36,153 nt of DNA from a virus. Below the pieces are notes generated by a model. That model did no database searches. It had not been told where the DNA came from and was given only the letters and a program-made list of their open reading frames with translations. The stretch is taken from positions 1-36,153 of the IMG/VR virus record IMGVR_UViG_3300027810_000028; one strand, 5' to 3'. Below, piece after piece: positions 21,778 through 30,545 of this stretch (within the stretch, counting starts at the first letter, position 1; each line of letters begins with the position of its first letter). Made by a program: the position numbers and the translations under genes.

Positions 21778-22790
21778 TATTTTATTGCTCCATAGTTAAC
21801 TCGTAGGAAACCATCAGTACCTTTTGATACAGCTTCAGGGAATACTAACATAGCTTCTTGAGCCATGACACCTACTGTTGGTTGTAAAGGATCTGCAAGT
21901 TCTTTACCTTTACTATTCCAAGTCCAAGTGTAGATATTTAAACCACTTGCATACTGACCAACCTTAGTAATATTTTCTTTTAAGTTAATATCACTCATTG
22001 CTACTGCCGCACCTGAGATTAAAGCACCTAGTATATTAGGTTTTTGTTCTGGTTTCTGCATGTTAGCAGCCATACCACCAGCCGCTGAAGCAGAAGCAGC
22101 ACCCCTAGATTGTTCACCCTGAAGACCAAGAGACATAAGAGAAGCTTCTCTATCAGAGATTGCTTCGCCAAACCCAAGCATACCAGTAGCACCTTGTAAT
22201 AAATTAGTGCTTTGTTGTTGTAGCTGTTCTTGGTTAGCTCCAAACATTCCAGCTTCCATATCAAATTGCTGTTGTTGCTCACCAAGTGCTTGTTCTCTTG
22301 AACCAACAGCTAAGTTTGCTAACGTCTGAGACTGCGCTCTACCAAGTCCATAAGCATCAGGGTTAACCATGCCACCTGCACCTGCACCTGCAGCATCACC
22401 AGCTATCATAAGACCCATACGACCACTACCAAACAAGTCATTCTTTAGCTGACTTCTTTGTTGTGCAAATTCAGGTTGTAGTAAAGCTGATTGTTGACTG
22501 AATATATCTTGTGTTCTGCTAGCTGTATCTCCAGTATCAAAACCAAATTGTGCAGCATCTCTTCCGTAAGATTCACCCATTTGTTCCATAAGACCACCTA
22601 CACCAGCATAACCTTGGTTTTGAATACCAGTTAAAGTTGGGTTCATGTCTGTAGTAAACGAATTAGTTTCTTCATCCCAAGTTGTAGAGCCAGTACCCTG
22701 AGTTAAGTTATAGGCTTTAAACTCAGCGTTCTCTGCCATCTTAAGCGCTCTTGGATCAATCCTTGCAGCTTTTTGTCCTCCCTTACTCAT
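21777..22790 (-). CDS. Virion protein with C-terminal S74-type chaperone-like domain
   Basis: This 337 aa protein has a glutamine-, glycine- and methionine-rich N-terminal two thirds and a C-terminal part (about 265-337) matching the intramolecular chaperone (Peptidase S74) pattern: SDINLKENI, LNIYTWTWN, VGVMAQE and VNYGAIK. In endosialidases and fibre proteins this domain trimerises the protein and often cuts itself off. Here the protein is in the ejection module, not among the fibres, and the domain is short. The start overlaps the upstream stop, so expression is coupled. The precise role (internal virion or DNA transfer) is inferred. Confidence 0.72.
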   Translation of the reverse strand: MSKGGQKAARIDPRALKMAENAEFKAYNLTQGTGSTTWDEETNSFTTDMNPTLTGIQNQGYAGVGGLMEQMGESYGRDAAQFGFDTGDTASRTQDIFSQQSALLQPEFAQQRSQLKNDLFGSGRMGLMIAGDAAGAGAGGMVNPDAYGLGRAQSQTLANLAVGSREQALGEQQQQFDMEAGMFGANQEQLQQQSTNLLQGATGMLGFGEAISDREASLMSLGLQGEQSRGAASASAAGGMAANMQKPEQKPNILGALISGAAVAMSDINLKENITKVGQYASGLNIYTWTWNSKGKELADPLQPTVGVMAQEAMLVFPEAVSKGTDGFLRVNYGAIK

Positions 22791-23215
22791 TACTCTATCC
22801 CCTTAACTGGTAATTCATAGAATGTAAAACGGGACACAAACCCATCTTCTTTAAATATTTTTTCCCAACCACTTCTGCCATTCGATTCAATAATGTCACA
22901 GCCTGTTGTGTAGGCAAAACTCTGTATAGTTTTTAGCATATCTGCTTTCCATTTAATTAGTTCTTTACCACCAGTGAAGTCCATAGTAAGTGCCTTTGTT
23001 TGTGGATATAGTGTAGGAGATGCAATTACAAAACCAAACACTTCATCACCTTCATGTGCAATCCACAGAAAGCTGGTAGTACTATTAAGTATTTCGTTTC
23101 TAATATCTTGTGCTGTATACCTGCCGTAAGAATACTTGGCAGCACCCTCAAAATAATCCTTTAGTCTTGTCCAAAGAACATCTATACTTTCATTAGGGAA
23201 TAATGTAATTTCCAT
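22790..23215 (-). CDS. GNAT-like acetyltransferase fold protein, 141 aa
   Basis: The pattern FLWIAHEGDEVFGFVIASPT resembles the central strands of a GNAT fold, followed by an ALTMDF strand and a C-terminal FKEDGFVSRFTFYELP typical of GNAT ends. Phages often carry such a protein next to tail or ejection genes (T7 gp13-like position), where it may assist virion assembly. The start at 23215 (MEITLFP), one base before the fibre stop, is preferred to the ATG at 23245, which would overlap the fibre gene. The acetyl-CoA binding loop is not clear, so enzymatic activity is uncertain. Confidence 0.6.
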   Translation of the reverse strand: MEITLFPNESIDVLWTRLKDYFEGAAKYSYGRYTAQDIRNEILNSTTSFLWIAHEGDEVFGFVIASPTLYPQTKALTMDFTGGKELIKWKADMLKTIQSFAYTTGCDIIESNGRSGWEKIFKEDGFVSRFTFYELPVKGIE

Positions 23216-23216
23216 G

Positions 23217-23933
23217 CTACGCTGTACGTTTCCACATGTATACAACTATGTATGGTTGTAAGTTTTTGTCAGTTGCATCCACACCAACCGCCACGTTAGT
23301 GATTGTAATATTAGCATTAGTTGCTATAACAGAACGGCCTTGATCAGGATCAGTGGCGGTTTGAAGGGCGTTACCACCACCAAAGGCTTCACCTCTAGTT
23401 TCAGATAAACCAGCAGAACCATTTATAGTACCACTAGTCTTATGAAAGTGGCCTGCATCAGTTAGTGAGTTTGCGTGATTATGGCTAGGAACAACAGCGT
23501 CTTTAGTACCACCTGTAGACCCAGCGTTATATCCAGTACCCTGCCCAAGTAATACTTGACCGCTACCGAAAGCAATCCAAGTACCAAAACCAAATAATAT
23601 ATTAGGGTTACTAGAATTAGTAGCGTTCATATAGACAGAACCTACAGGATACATACCTTGTAAAGCAGCGTTACCTGATAAGGCTTCTGCTGCAACAGCA
23701 GCTATTACATAACCTGTAGTAGCTAACTGTGTAGTATTAGTCCCAGTAGGTGCTGTAGTTGCAGTAGGCGTACCTGTTAAAAAAGCATTATTATAATCAG
23801 CCTTAGAATTTATAGCAGTTTGAATAGCATTAAACTCTGTATTTATTTCTGTACCATTAATAATCTTTAATGCGTTACCTGAGAGTAGCGAATCTTTTGC
23901 TGCAAAGTCTGTGGTTTTTGTATAATTACTCAT
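23217..23933 (-). CDS. Tail fibre/collar-type receptor-binding protein
   Basis: This 238 aa protein has a short N-terminal part and a collar-type C-terminal domain: PVGSVYMNATNSSNP, FGFGTWIAFGSGQVLLGQG, a histidine cluster PSHNHANSLTDAGHFH and the end LQPYIVVYMWKRTA. This pattern recurs at the ends of phage fibre and baseplate proteins, where the HxH pairs bind metal in a trimeric tip. It is likely part of host recognition or of the tail tip. It follows the nozzle gene and precedes the GNAT-like gene. Confidence 0.82.
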   Translation of the reverse strand: MSNYTKTTDFAAKDSLLSGNALKIINGTEINTEFNAIQTAINSKADYNNAFLTGTPTATTAPTGTNTTQLATTGYVIAAVAAEALSGNAALQGMYPVGSVYMNATNSSNPNILFGFGTWIAFGSGQVLLGQGTGYNAGSTGGTKDAVVPSHNHANSLTDAGHFHKTSGTINGSAGLSETRGEAFGGGNALQTATDPDQGRSVIATNANITITNVAVGVDATDKNLQPYIVVYMWKRTA

Positions 23934-23948
23934 GTCTTATATTTACCT

Positions 23949-25517
23949 TTAAATTATTTTTCCAAGTTTGACATATACATCTAATCTTTGTATGCTAAAA
24001 GCTGCACCATCAATAGTCGTTTCAAAGCCTGTTTGTAGTATAGTGCCACTACCAGAACCAGCGTTAATAACATTTACAATACCTACGCCCCCAGTATATT
24101 CTGCTATGTTATACTCTGATACTCCATAAAAAGAATTAGCCGCAGTGCCACCTATTGTAAAAGTATTAGTGTAGTAGTTTGTAGAGTAGTCGTAACCAAT
24201 CTTTGAAATAACTACTTGGTTAGCAGGTGCTATTAAAGTAGTTGCAGTTTTCTTAACCATCTTTAAAGTGTTAGCAGAACCTAAATCAAAATAGTTTGAG
24301 AAATAGTTAAATGTATAACTTTCTCCATCATCTTGATAACCAAAGTATTCTGCTAAACCTTTTGTGCCAGCAAACAAAAGTTTTCTATCTTCTGTATCAT
24401 AAACAAAACTAGCATGTGTAACATCGTTCCATTGAGTTACACGATAAGATCCATCCTCTAAAGGAGTTCTTGTGTCAAAACAATATACTGTTTTAGTAGT
24501 AGGAAAAAGAAGTAGGTAAAAAGCAAAGACAGGACAATAGACAGCTTCTATCTTAGATGTATTACTTTCATTTTCCACAAAGGTCATTAAATCATCACGT
24601 ATATTTTTAGATACGTTATTTAAAGGTTGAGACTTTTCTTGTATTGTTCGTCCTAAAGACCTTACACCAGTAGCAGATAAAAACAAAACATCATCACCAA
24701 CATTCTGTATAGTTTTAGGAGACAAGCAACCTATACCATCAATAGTTTCTACTAGTGTAATTGTTGTTACATCAAAACTACTAGTAAAATCATCTGTATC
24801 TTTAAATATCATTATAGAGTTTTTACAAAAAACTACTAAAACTCCGTTATGTGCAGCAAGACCTGTAATTACATCACTGTTCTTAGCAAACGTACCAACT
24901 ATGTTTATAGAACCAGCAGAACCAGAACCCCACTTAGTACCATCTAATAAGTCAGAAAAATAAACAGTAGTTTTATTACCACCAACATCAGCAGCCCACA
25001 ACCTACCGTAAGCCGAGATAGCTATGTTAGCTAATGGTGCTGTTCCGTCATTACCTGTAAAGGTATCTATACTTTTAAATTCACCAGCAGTGTTCTCATT
25101 AGTGTAGACTAAAGGTTTATAACCTAACTGGAAAAAGTAAGTTCTATCATTTAAAGTAGCTGCTGTCCAGCTGCCTGTCGAAACAGTGTTAGTAGTACTA
25201 GGTGTGATCTCAACAAGGTTTGTATAACCAGTGTGAAACTTAGTAGCGTTCCAAGAAAAATAAGTTTTAGTACCAGACAAATCTATAGATACGTGAGCGC
25301 CTAATAAGTTTACACCTACGTTAGCATCTGTTACCCCACCTTTCTGAGTTGTCCTGTATACCCAACCCTTACGTGCGCCTAACCTGCCGTACTTATCAAT
25401 GATAGTATTGTCTGCTTGTAAAGCAAAACCATTATCTAGTGACACGCCAGAGTCTTGTGTGTTAAGACCATAAAATCCGGGAGCTGCTATAAATGATGTT
25501 TGTAATTGTTTAGCCAT
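23949..25517 (-). CDS. Tail nozzle / P22 gp10-like stabilisation protein
   Basis: This 522 aa protein begins with a pattern common in podovirus tail proteins: GFYGLNTQDSGVSLDNGFA, then ADNTIIDKYGRLGARKGW. The rest is beta-rich with no helices of note, as expected for a propeller-like tail nozzle. It would extend the short tail below the adaptor ring. It overlaps the upstream 155 aa gene by 8 nt and lies with the adaptor and collar fibre. Confidence 0.8.
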   Translation of the reverse strand: MAKQLQTSFIAAPGFYGLNTQDSGVSLDNGFALQADNTIIDKYGRLGARKGWVYRTTQKGGVTDANVGVNLLGAHVSIDLSGTKTYFSWNATKFHTGYTNLVEITPSTTNTVSTGSWTAATLNDRTYFFQLGYKPLVYTNENTAGEFKSIDTFTGNDGTAPLANIAISAYGRLWAADVGGNKTTVYFSDLLDGTKWGSGSAGSINIVGTFAKNSDVITGLAAHNGVLVVFCKNSIMIFKDTDDFTSSFDVTTITLVETIDGIGCLSPKTIQNVGDDVLFLSATGVRSLGRTIQEKSQPLNNVSKNIRDDLMTFVENESNTSKIEAVYCPVFAFYLLLFPTTKTVYCFDTRTPLEDGSYRVTQWNDVTHASFVYDTEDRKLLFAGTKGLAEYFGYQDDGESYTFNYFSNYFDLGSANTLKMVKKTATTLIAPANQVVISKIGYDYSTNYYTNTFTIGGTAANSFYGVSEYNIAEYTGGVGIVNVINAGSGSGTILQTGFETTIDGAAFSIQRLDVYVKLGKII

Positions 25518-25977
25518 TTATATTCACCGTCCCTGAAGTTTCTTCAACAGTTAGAACACAACTAACACCAGCAATAGAAGACCTAGCTCTAATTATATCT
25601 CCTGTTTCTAACATAAGATAAGAACTGTTACTACTTAATTCTATATAATCTTGTGCTGCTATAGCTGTATTATTTAATATATTTGCATCAGAAGAACTAT
25701 CAATTTGTAAATCAACAGAAACAATGTTAAGCGTACCTGAAGCATCTACAGCAGACTGTCCTCCAGATATAGTACCACCCGCACCGTTAGTACCAAAATT
25801 AGATACAACACCTGCAATATAAGGAACTGCTGGTACAAAATTACTAACAAGATTATTAGACAATACAGTGTATATTAATTTTGCCCTTGTGTTAGAGGGT
25901 ACAGTGTATAGTACTGAAGCCGCATCAGATAAAGCATTTGTGGTTAGCTGTGCTTTAAGGACTGTCTTAGCCCTCAT
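25510..25977 (-). CDS. Structural protein near tail genes, 155 aa
   Basis: A beta-rich, serine/asparagine-rich protein (for example VLSNNLVSNFVPAVPYIAG) without charged helices. Its ATG overlaps the adaptor stop and its end overlaps the nozzle gene, so the three are translated together. It may be a small head-tail or tail decoration protein; no family recognised. Confidence 0.6.
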   Translation of the reverse strand: MRAKTVLKAQLTTNALSDAASVLYTVPSNTRAKLIYTVLSNNLVSNFVPAVPYIAGVVSNFGTNGAGGTISGGQSAVDASGTLNIVSVDLQIDSSSDANILNNTAIAAQDYIELSSNSSYLMLETGDIIRARSSIAGVSCVLTVEETSGTVNING

Positions 25978-26624
25978 TAATCAACTCTCCAAACTAACTC
26001 TTCTGGATGCTTACCTGCATCTAATGCAATAGCATCTGACAATGCTGTTTGTCCTAACGCATAAGCTGTTGCAGGATTAAACCCACCATCCTCACCACGT
26101 TCTTCTACAACCATTGCATAGGCTAAAATTTCTATAGGTCTAGTGGGGATTAAGAATATTTCTGATTCACCAACTAGCTCTGGTGTTCTTTGTACCATGT
26201 TAAAGCGTAACGTATAAGCCTTATCAGGTATAGGGTATAAGTCTACTTGAGAGTCACCGTCTGGACTAACACCATTAAAACTGTAGTAGTAAGGAGAACC
26301 CTTTTCAGGAGAAGCATCGTTAAACATTTGATTGTATTCTGATGCGCTTTTGTAATGTAGGAAAGTACCATCAGTTACATTGATAGCATCTAACATAGTA
26401 AAGTTATTTTGACTGCCGTTTAATTCATAACCAAACGTACCATCTATGGTAGTAGCAGTTAACGTATTACGTAAACCAGACCAACTCCATGCTTCTTCTA
26501 CAACTTGTTTTGCATCATTAACAAATATACCTACTAGTGCAGAGTAAGCGTTTTCATTAATAGAAGAGACTTCTCGTTCTCTTAAACGTCTAAGTATTTT
26601 ATTTACTATTTGTAAGTAAGTCAT
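25977..26624 (-). CDS. Head-tail adaptor / tail tubular protein A-like
   Basis: This 215 aa protein begins TYLQIVNKILRRLRE and continues VNDAKQVVEEAWSWSGLR, a pattern I recognise from podovirus adaptor proteins (T7 gp11 / P22 gp4 type) that form a 12-fold ring under the portal. Later strands (LDLYPIP-like VDLYPIPDKAYTLRFN) fit the same family. A sigma-70-type promoter stands just upstream (26655-26683). Confidence 0.83.
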   Translation of the reverse strand: MTYLQIVNKILRRLREREVSSINENAYSALVGIFVNDAKQVVEEAWSWSGLRNTLTATTIDGTFGYELNGSQNNFTMLDAINVTDGTFLHYKSASEYNQMFNDASPEKGSPYYYSFNGVSPDGDSQVDLYPIPDKAYTLRFNMVQRTPELVGESEIFLIPTRPIEILAYAMVVEERGEDGGFNPATAYALGQTALSDAIALDAGKHPEELVWRVD

Positions 26625-26654
26625 ATTAATTATTAATTCCTAAGAATGTTTTAG

Positions 26655-26683
26655 AGTATATCATATTTGAGAAGGTTTGTCAA
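26655..26683 (-). promoter_or_regulatory. Sigma-70-type promoter before the tail genes
   Basis: On the minus strand: TTGACA (26683-26678), a 17-nt spacer and TATACT (26660-26655). It lies in the 71-bp gap between the phospholipase-like and adaptor genes and would start transcription near 26648. Confidence 0.75.
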
Positions 26684-26695
26684 GTCTTATTTACG

Positions 26696-27040
26696 CTATA
26701 CTTTATTGTCCCAAAAGGCAGCTTCTCCAAAAGTCTTTACTACCCAGTACATCTTCAAGGCTCGTCTTCTCCTTAAAAATCTAAACCATTTATTATTATC
26801 GTCTATCTTTCTTACAAGGTTATTTAAGAAAACCCTGTCAGCATATTCTTTATCTTGTAGTGTTGTACCTCGACTGTACATATAGTCGTGTATATTACAA
26901 ACGTCTGTTATATTCAAACCCCATATTGAGTCAGGGACTAGCCAGCCTCCTAAACCCTTTGACCCGCACCCATTACAACAGGCTTCCTTTTCAGAGGCAG
27001 AGAGAGCCTTGTAGCCAGCAGGTTCGTATAACTTAACCAT
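26696..27040 (-). CDS. Phospholipase A2-like protein
   Basis: This 114 aa protein has a cysteine- and glycine-rich loop (ACCNGCGSKGLGGW, residues 20-33) followed by the core VCNIHDYMY (C48, H51, D52, Y55), which matches the CxxHDxxY catalytic helix of secreted phospholipase A2, where His and Asp act on the ester bond with calcium. A second Asp in ADRVF (D68) follows. There is no signal peptide. It lies directly after the holin-like gene, so it may damage membranes during lysis, or be a virion enzyme used at entry. The fold is inferred from the motif; activity is unproven. Confidence 0.6.
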   Translation of the reverse strand: MVKLYEPAGYKALSASEKEACCNGCGSKGLGGWLVPDSIWGLNITDVCNIHDYMYSRGTTLQDKEYADRVFLNNLVRKIDDNNKWFRFLRRRRALKMYWVVKTFGEAAFWDNKV

Positions 27041-27043
27041 CTG

Positions 27044-27277
27044 TTACTTGTCTACCTTATTATCTAGTTTGTCTACAATTCTAATTAGCATAGCTTTAAT
27101 CTCTGCTATATCTAATTGATAATCATCACGCCTAACAAAAGTTGTAGGCACATATCGTTCTATTTCTTTAACATCTGATTGCAAAGATGTTATTGCTGAC
27201 CACACTACTCTTAAATACCAACCAATAAAGACTGATAGTAAGCCAAGGCCAGCATTAAACAAAGACTGAAATTCCAT
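27044..27277 (-). CDS. Holin-like membrane protein, 77 aa
   Basis: One strong membrane segment near the N-terminus (about residues 7-27, GLGLLSVFIGWYLRVVWSAI) is followed by a charged helical tail (DVKEIERYVP...KAMLIRIVDKLDNKVDK), a layout of class II/III holins and holin-like proteins in marine phages. It would form inner-membrane lesions to release the lysozyme encoded at 212-697. AAGGTGA precedes the ATG. A role as another membrane factor cannot be excluded. Confidence 0.65.
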   Translation of the reverse strand: MEFQSLFNAGLGLLSVFIGWYLRVVWSAITSLQSDVKEIERYVPTTFVRRDDYQLDIAEIKAMLIRIVDKLDNKVDK

Positions 27278-27286
27278 TGTGTCACC

Positions 27287-27745
27287 TTAGATTGATTCAA
27301 CTTCTTCTATATCTAAAGCATCTGCAACTAATGCTTCCCTTTCATTACCACTAGCTCTTAACTCTTCTACTTCTTTCCATTGAAGTTCGTAAGTAGTGAC
27401 AACACCATCTGTTTTTTTAGCGTTTAGATACTCAGCCAAAAGATTACGCTGGCTTGTAGCATTACCTACAACCTCGATAATATTGGCAGCAGTCTGCGCA
27501 TCAATCTCAGCTATCTTTAGGGCTTTAGCTTCTACAAGTTCTTCTGCTAAACGTAAAGCTGCTTCCGCTTCTAATCTTTCAGCTTCTAATTTATCGGCAT
27601 TTTCTTTAAGCACTAACTCACCATCTACAAGCTCATAAGATGATGCGTTGTACTTGCTAAAAAAATTATCAGGTACTTGCATATCAAGCTGTTCAATATA
27701 GCTAGCTTTGACAATCTCACCGTCAACTATCTTTAGCCCCATCAT
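27287..27745 (-). CDS. Coiled-coil protein in the fibre region, about 152 aa
   Basis: The start at 27745 overlaps the upstream stop as ATGA; an ATG at 27760 is possible. The N-terminus (MMGLKIVDGEIVKA) is beta-like, then residues about 45-90 form an alanine- and glutamate-rich coiled coil (EAERLEAEAALRLAEEL). The C-terminus is acidic. It may be a fibre chaperone or fibre assembly protein by position, without a diagnostic motif. Confidence 0.6.
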   Translation of the reverse strand: MMGLKIVDGEIVKASYIEQLDMQVPDNFFSKYNASSYELVDGELVLKENADKLEAERLEAEAALRLAEELVEAKALKIAEIDAQTAANIIEVVGNATSQRNLLAEYLNAKKTDGVVTTYELQWKEVEELRASGNEREALVADALDIEEVESI

Positions 27746-28263
27746 GCGTTGGTCGCCCACTTGACCATGTGTTCGCCGTCACTACGCTCAACAACTATTC
27801 GATATTGAATACCGTAGCTTGTGGAGGCATTGCTAGATTGGTTAAAAATAAAAGTGGTGTCTTTTTCTAATGGAATGCCTAGCGAGTTTCGAGCAGCCGA
27901 TGAGTGATTTGTAAGGTATGTAGTTGGCCCAACCATCATTTCATACACAGCGTAATACTCAAAACTACCACTGGTTATATTGCCTGCCTTGTCATTAAGC
28001 TGTCTCCAAACGGGAGCAAAAGTATCCGTAGCGCCAGCAGCAGATGTACCGTATGAGCCTTTAAACCTATAATGATTAGCTGCTGTGTCTTTGTACCTTT
28101 TGGCATAAACGTGAACCATACCATCTGAAGTGTATGATAAAGTTTCTAGGTCGGTATCCGAACCGTTTCCGGTAACCGTTTTCCAACCACTGTCGTAAAG
28201 TATAGGGCTAAGTCCTGCGACTGCTGCTGCTACTGCATCTGGTACTGTTGATACTAAACTCAT
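27742..28263 (-). CDS. Putative fibre-associated structural protein, 173 aa
   Basis: A beta-rich protein with many S, T and N and a probable jelly-roll-like body (MVHVYAKRYKDTAANHYRFK, later YAVYEMMVGPTTYL). It lies among the fibre genes, 1 nt after the 432 aa gene, and overlaps the next. It may form the tip or attach to the fibre. No family recognised. Confidence 0.6.
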   Translation of the reverse strand: MSLVSTVPDAVAAAVAGLSPILYDSGWKTVTGNGSDTDLETLSYTSDGMVHVYAKRYKDTAANHYRFKGSYGTSAAGATDTFAPVWRQLNDKAGNITSGSFEYYAVYEMMVGPTTYLTNHSSAARNSLGIPLEKDTTFIFNQSSNASTSYGIQYRIVVERSDGEHMVKWATNA

Positions 28264-28264
28264 G

Positions 28265-29563
28265 TTATGCTACTCCCTCTATTAAGACACCATCGGCGTA
28301 TACTTTATGTGTGACTGCTCTTGCTTTAGATCCTGCAACTGTTGTGTGGATAGGGATATTAGCAAATGACGATCCGTTACCACCACTTGTGATTGATTGC
28401 CCATCAAAACCAACACTAGCTGCTGTAGCTGTTGCTGATGCACCCGTCATTGTATTCGCGTCTATCCAAATAAAAGCATTATTGTAAAAGAATAAACCTA
28501 GTCCGGGAGCGACTTCTAAGCCTAAGTTGCCATACTCAGTTGATGTATTTAGGTCTGCGCAAGTAATTTGAGTAACAACCTCTGTTGATAAATTAATAAC
28601 ATAGGCTCTGTTAACAGCATTTCCGCCTACTTCAATAAGGTAAAACACCCCATCAGCACCTTTAGTTGTTATAGCACCAGCACTATAAGTACCAACATTA
28701 AGCAGCGAATTAGAAATACTTGTGGTAGCCCCTGTTGTAACATTAGTTTTGTATACTACAGTTGCTGGCCCGTTGACTTTAGAGTAAACAAAACCATCAG
28801 CATAAAGCACAAAAGATGATTGGTTACCTGCCGATTGTCCAGCAAAGCTCACATCAGTTGTTATATTTATCGCAGTATCAGTACCTATTGCTACCCTGCC
28901 CAACGTAGTATTAGCTGACTGATGTTTAAAATAAAAATATGTTCCGTCAGTACAGCCTCCATGAACCCCACTAGGTATGTTACTGTAAGATGAAGGGGTA
29001 GCTGTAGATCCATCTTCGTTAAAAACATACATATCTCCACTAAACACTCTGGCATACTGTTTAGTTCCATCAGCATTTATCCAACCAAAAGCTGAATTTG
29101 CACTAGTAGTTGTAGCACCGCCACTATTGCTATCAGCAAAAGTACCTAGTGTTGCGAATGTAGTTGCAGTTGACCCCCTACTTGCTGTTGTTGTATCAGC
29201 AAATTTTATTATTGTTGATCGATCAATAGAAAAATATCTAGCATCTTGGTATCCAGTTCCGGGAATGTCTGCTCCAGTATCAAATGTAAGGTTTACTGTG
29301 CTACTCACATCTACAATCTGACTACCGCTAAGATTGTCAGAATTTTTAACAGTTTTTGCTGTTGTCTTTGGCGTGGTTAAATTAGCATTACCGTTGGTAA
29401 GCGTTGCCGTAACAGGGTATTCTGGGTCGGTAGCCTCGTAGCTTATAGTTTTTAAGACAGCTTGCTCACTTGAGCTTGTTGTTTTGATAGCAACATTAGT
29501 TATTGCTGAACTTGATACAGTGCTTGCAGTGTTTACAAACACCTTTAATTTTTCAGTTGCCAT
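28265..29563 (-). CDS. Putative tail fibre/appendage protein, 432 aa
   Basis: A threonine-, serine- and alanine-rich beta protein with repeated strand-turn units (for example GTDTAINITTDVSF, GAITTKGADGVFYLIEVGG), suggestive of a beta-propeller or a fibre shaft. It lies between two fibre-region genes. Host recognition is the likely role by context. I cannot assign a named family. Confidence 0.6.
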   Translation of the reverse strand: MATEKLKVFVNTASTVSSSAITNVAIKTTSSSEQAVLKTISYEATDPEYPVTATLTNGNANLTTPKTTAKTVKNSDNLSGSQIVDVSSTVNLTFDTGADIPGTGYQDARYFSIDRSTIIKFADTTTASRGSTATTFATLGTFADSNSGGATTTSANSAFGWINADGTKQYARVFSGDMYVFNEDGSTATPSSYSNIPSGVHGGCTDGTYFYFKHQSANTTLGRVAIGTDTAINITTDVSFAGQSAGNQSSFVLYADGFVYSKVNGPATVVYKTNVTTGATTSISNSLLNVGTYSAGAITTKGADGVFYLIEVGGNAVNRAYVINLSTEVVTQITCADLNTSTEYGNLGLEVAPGLGLFFYNNAFIWIDANTMTGASATATAASVGFDGQSITSGGNGSSFANIPIHTTVAGSKARAVTHKVYADGVLIEGVA

Positions 29564-29576
29564 TTTATTTAATTCC

Positions 29577-30470
29577 TTAGATGTAAGCCATTATACTAGC
29601 TTGAGTTAAACCACCAGCAGATACTTGTGCTTTACCATCGTATCTAATGCGAGACAGTCTGTAATGAGTTGTACTAATTGCTTTAACAATTATCTGGTCG
29701 TTAGCTGCGCAAGTGATAGTATCACCAGAATTGACACCATCAATTAAAAAGTAAGTACCCGCAGTAAAACTACACGCACCTGCACACATTAATGTTCTTT
29801 CTATACCTGCTTTTGGAGCATTAGGGAAAGCAGTAGTAGTTACCGTTCCTGTCCAATCTATCTGGTTTCCTGCACCTGTCCAGATGTCAGCCGTAGTCGC
29901 ATGAGATGCAACAGTTATTCGTGATAAGTTTAATGCACCTGTTAGGTTTAATGCCCCTGTTAGGTTTAATGCCCCTGTAAGTACTTTATCATTAAGGTCT
30001 AAGTTACCACCTAGTTGTGGGCTTGTATCAGAAGATAAAGAAGTAATACCATCTTGTAGTATTACCCAAGCTGCTCCACTATAAACTTTTAATTTGTTTG
30101 TTGTTGTATTGAAATACGCTGAACCTGCTGTCAGGCTATTTCCATCATTATCTACAACAGGATCGGTAGACTTAGCACCTAGCCATATATCATCAAAACT
30201 ATCTAGTGCTAGTTCTGCTGCTGTCTGAGCAGCCTGTGCTGCTGTTAAACTATTACCTGCTGTAGTAGCACTACTAGCTGAAGCTGTAGCACTTGTAGCT
30301 GCCGCTGCTGCTGAGATAACAGCTTCCGCTGCCCTAGCTGCTGCCGTAGCTTCTGAGGTTTGAGCTAATGCTCTGTCTGCTGCTGTTTGTTGAGCTAAAC
30401 CTGATACAAGGTTAACTGAAGCATCACTACTAGCATCTCCCGGCCCTCCAATTCCTCTGTATATACTCAA
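29577..30470 (-). CDS. Tail fibre protein with alanine-rich shaft, 297 aa
   Basis: After an N-terminal anchor (MSIYRGIGGPGDASSDASVN) comes an alanine-rich coiled shaft (about 25-90, AAARAAEAVISAAAAATSAT), then a segment DDIWLGAKSTDPVVDNDG...YFNTTTNKLKVYSGAAWV that occurs in many marine phage fibres. Residues about 165-182 repeat LTGALN three times, encoded by 18-bp tandem repeats. It directly follows the coat protein gene and a terminator-like hairpin, so it is probably made in smaller amounts than coat protein. Confidence 0.82.
   Translation of the reverse strand: MSIYRGIGGPGDASSDASVNLVSGLAQQTAADRALAQTSEATAAARAAEAVISAAAAATSATASASSATTAGNSLTAAQAAQTAAELALDSFDDIWLGAKSTDPVVDNDGNSLTAGSAYFNTTTNKLKVYSGAAWVILQDGITSLSSDTSPQLGGNLDLNDKVLTGALNLTGALNLTGALNLSRITVASHATTADIWTGAGNQIDWTGTVTTTAFPNAPKAGIERTLMCAGACSFTAGTYFLIDGVNSGDTITCAANDQIIVKAISTTHYRLSRIRYDGKAQVSAGGLTQASIMAYI
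29925..29978 (-). repeat. 18-bp tandem repeat (3 copies) in the fibre gene
   Basis: TAGGTTTAATGCCCCTGT occurs at 29943-29960 and 29961-29978, with a degenerate copy (two changes) at 29925-29942. The unit is six codons, so copy-number change keeps the frame. Confidence 0.9.
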
Positions 30471-30505
30471 AGCAAAATCCTTTATTTAATAAAAATAAAA
30501 GGTAA

Positions 30506-30522
30506 GGGGGGACGAACCCCCC
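30506..30522 (-). terminator. Hairpin after the coat protein gene
   Basis: GGGGGG (30506-30511) pairs with CCCCCC (30517-30522); on the transcribed strand the loop reads TTCGT, and a T-rich stretch (TTACCTTTTATTTTT) follows. It would cut part of the transcription beyond the coat protein gene, a common way to make coat protein most abundant. Confidence 0.7.
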
Positions 30523-30545
30523 AAACCCTCTTTAAAATTTTACTA

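Noticed and set aside
28248-28487. Plus-strand open frame of 79 aa opposite the fibre genes
   Set aside because: Antisense shadow of a beta-rich structural gene, no start signal; same reasoning applies to other plus-strand frames in 15.4-36.1 kb.
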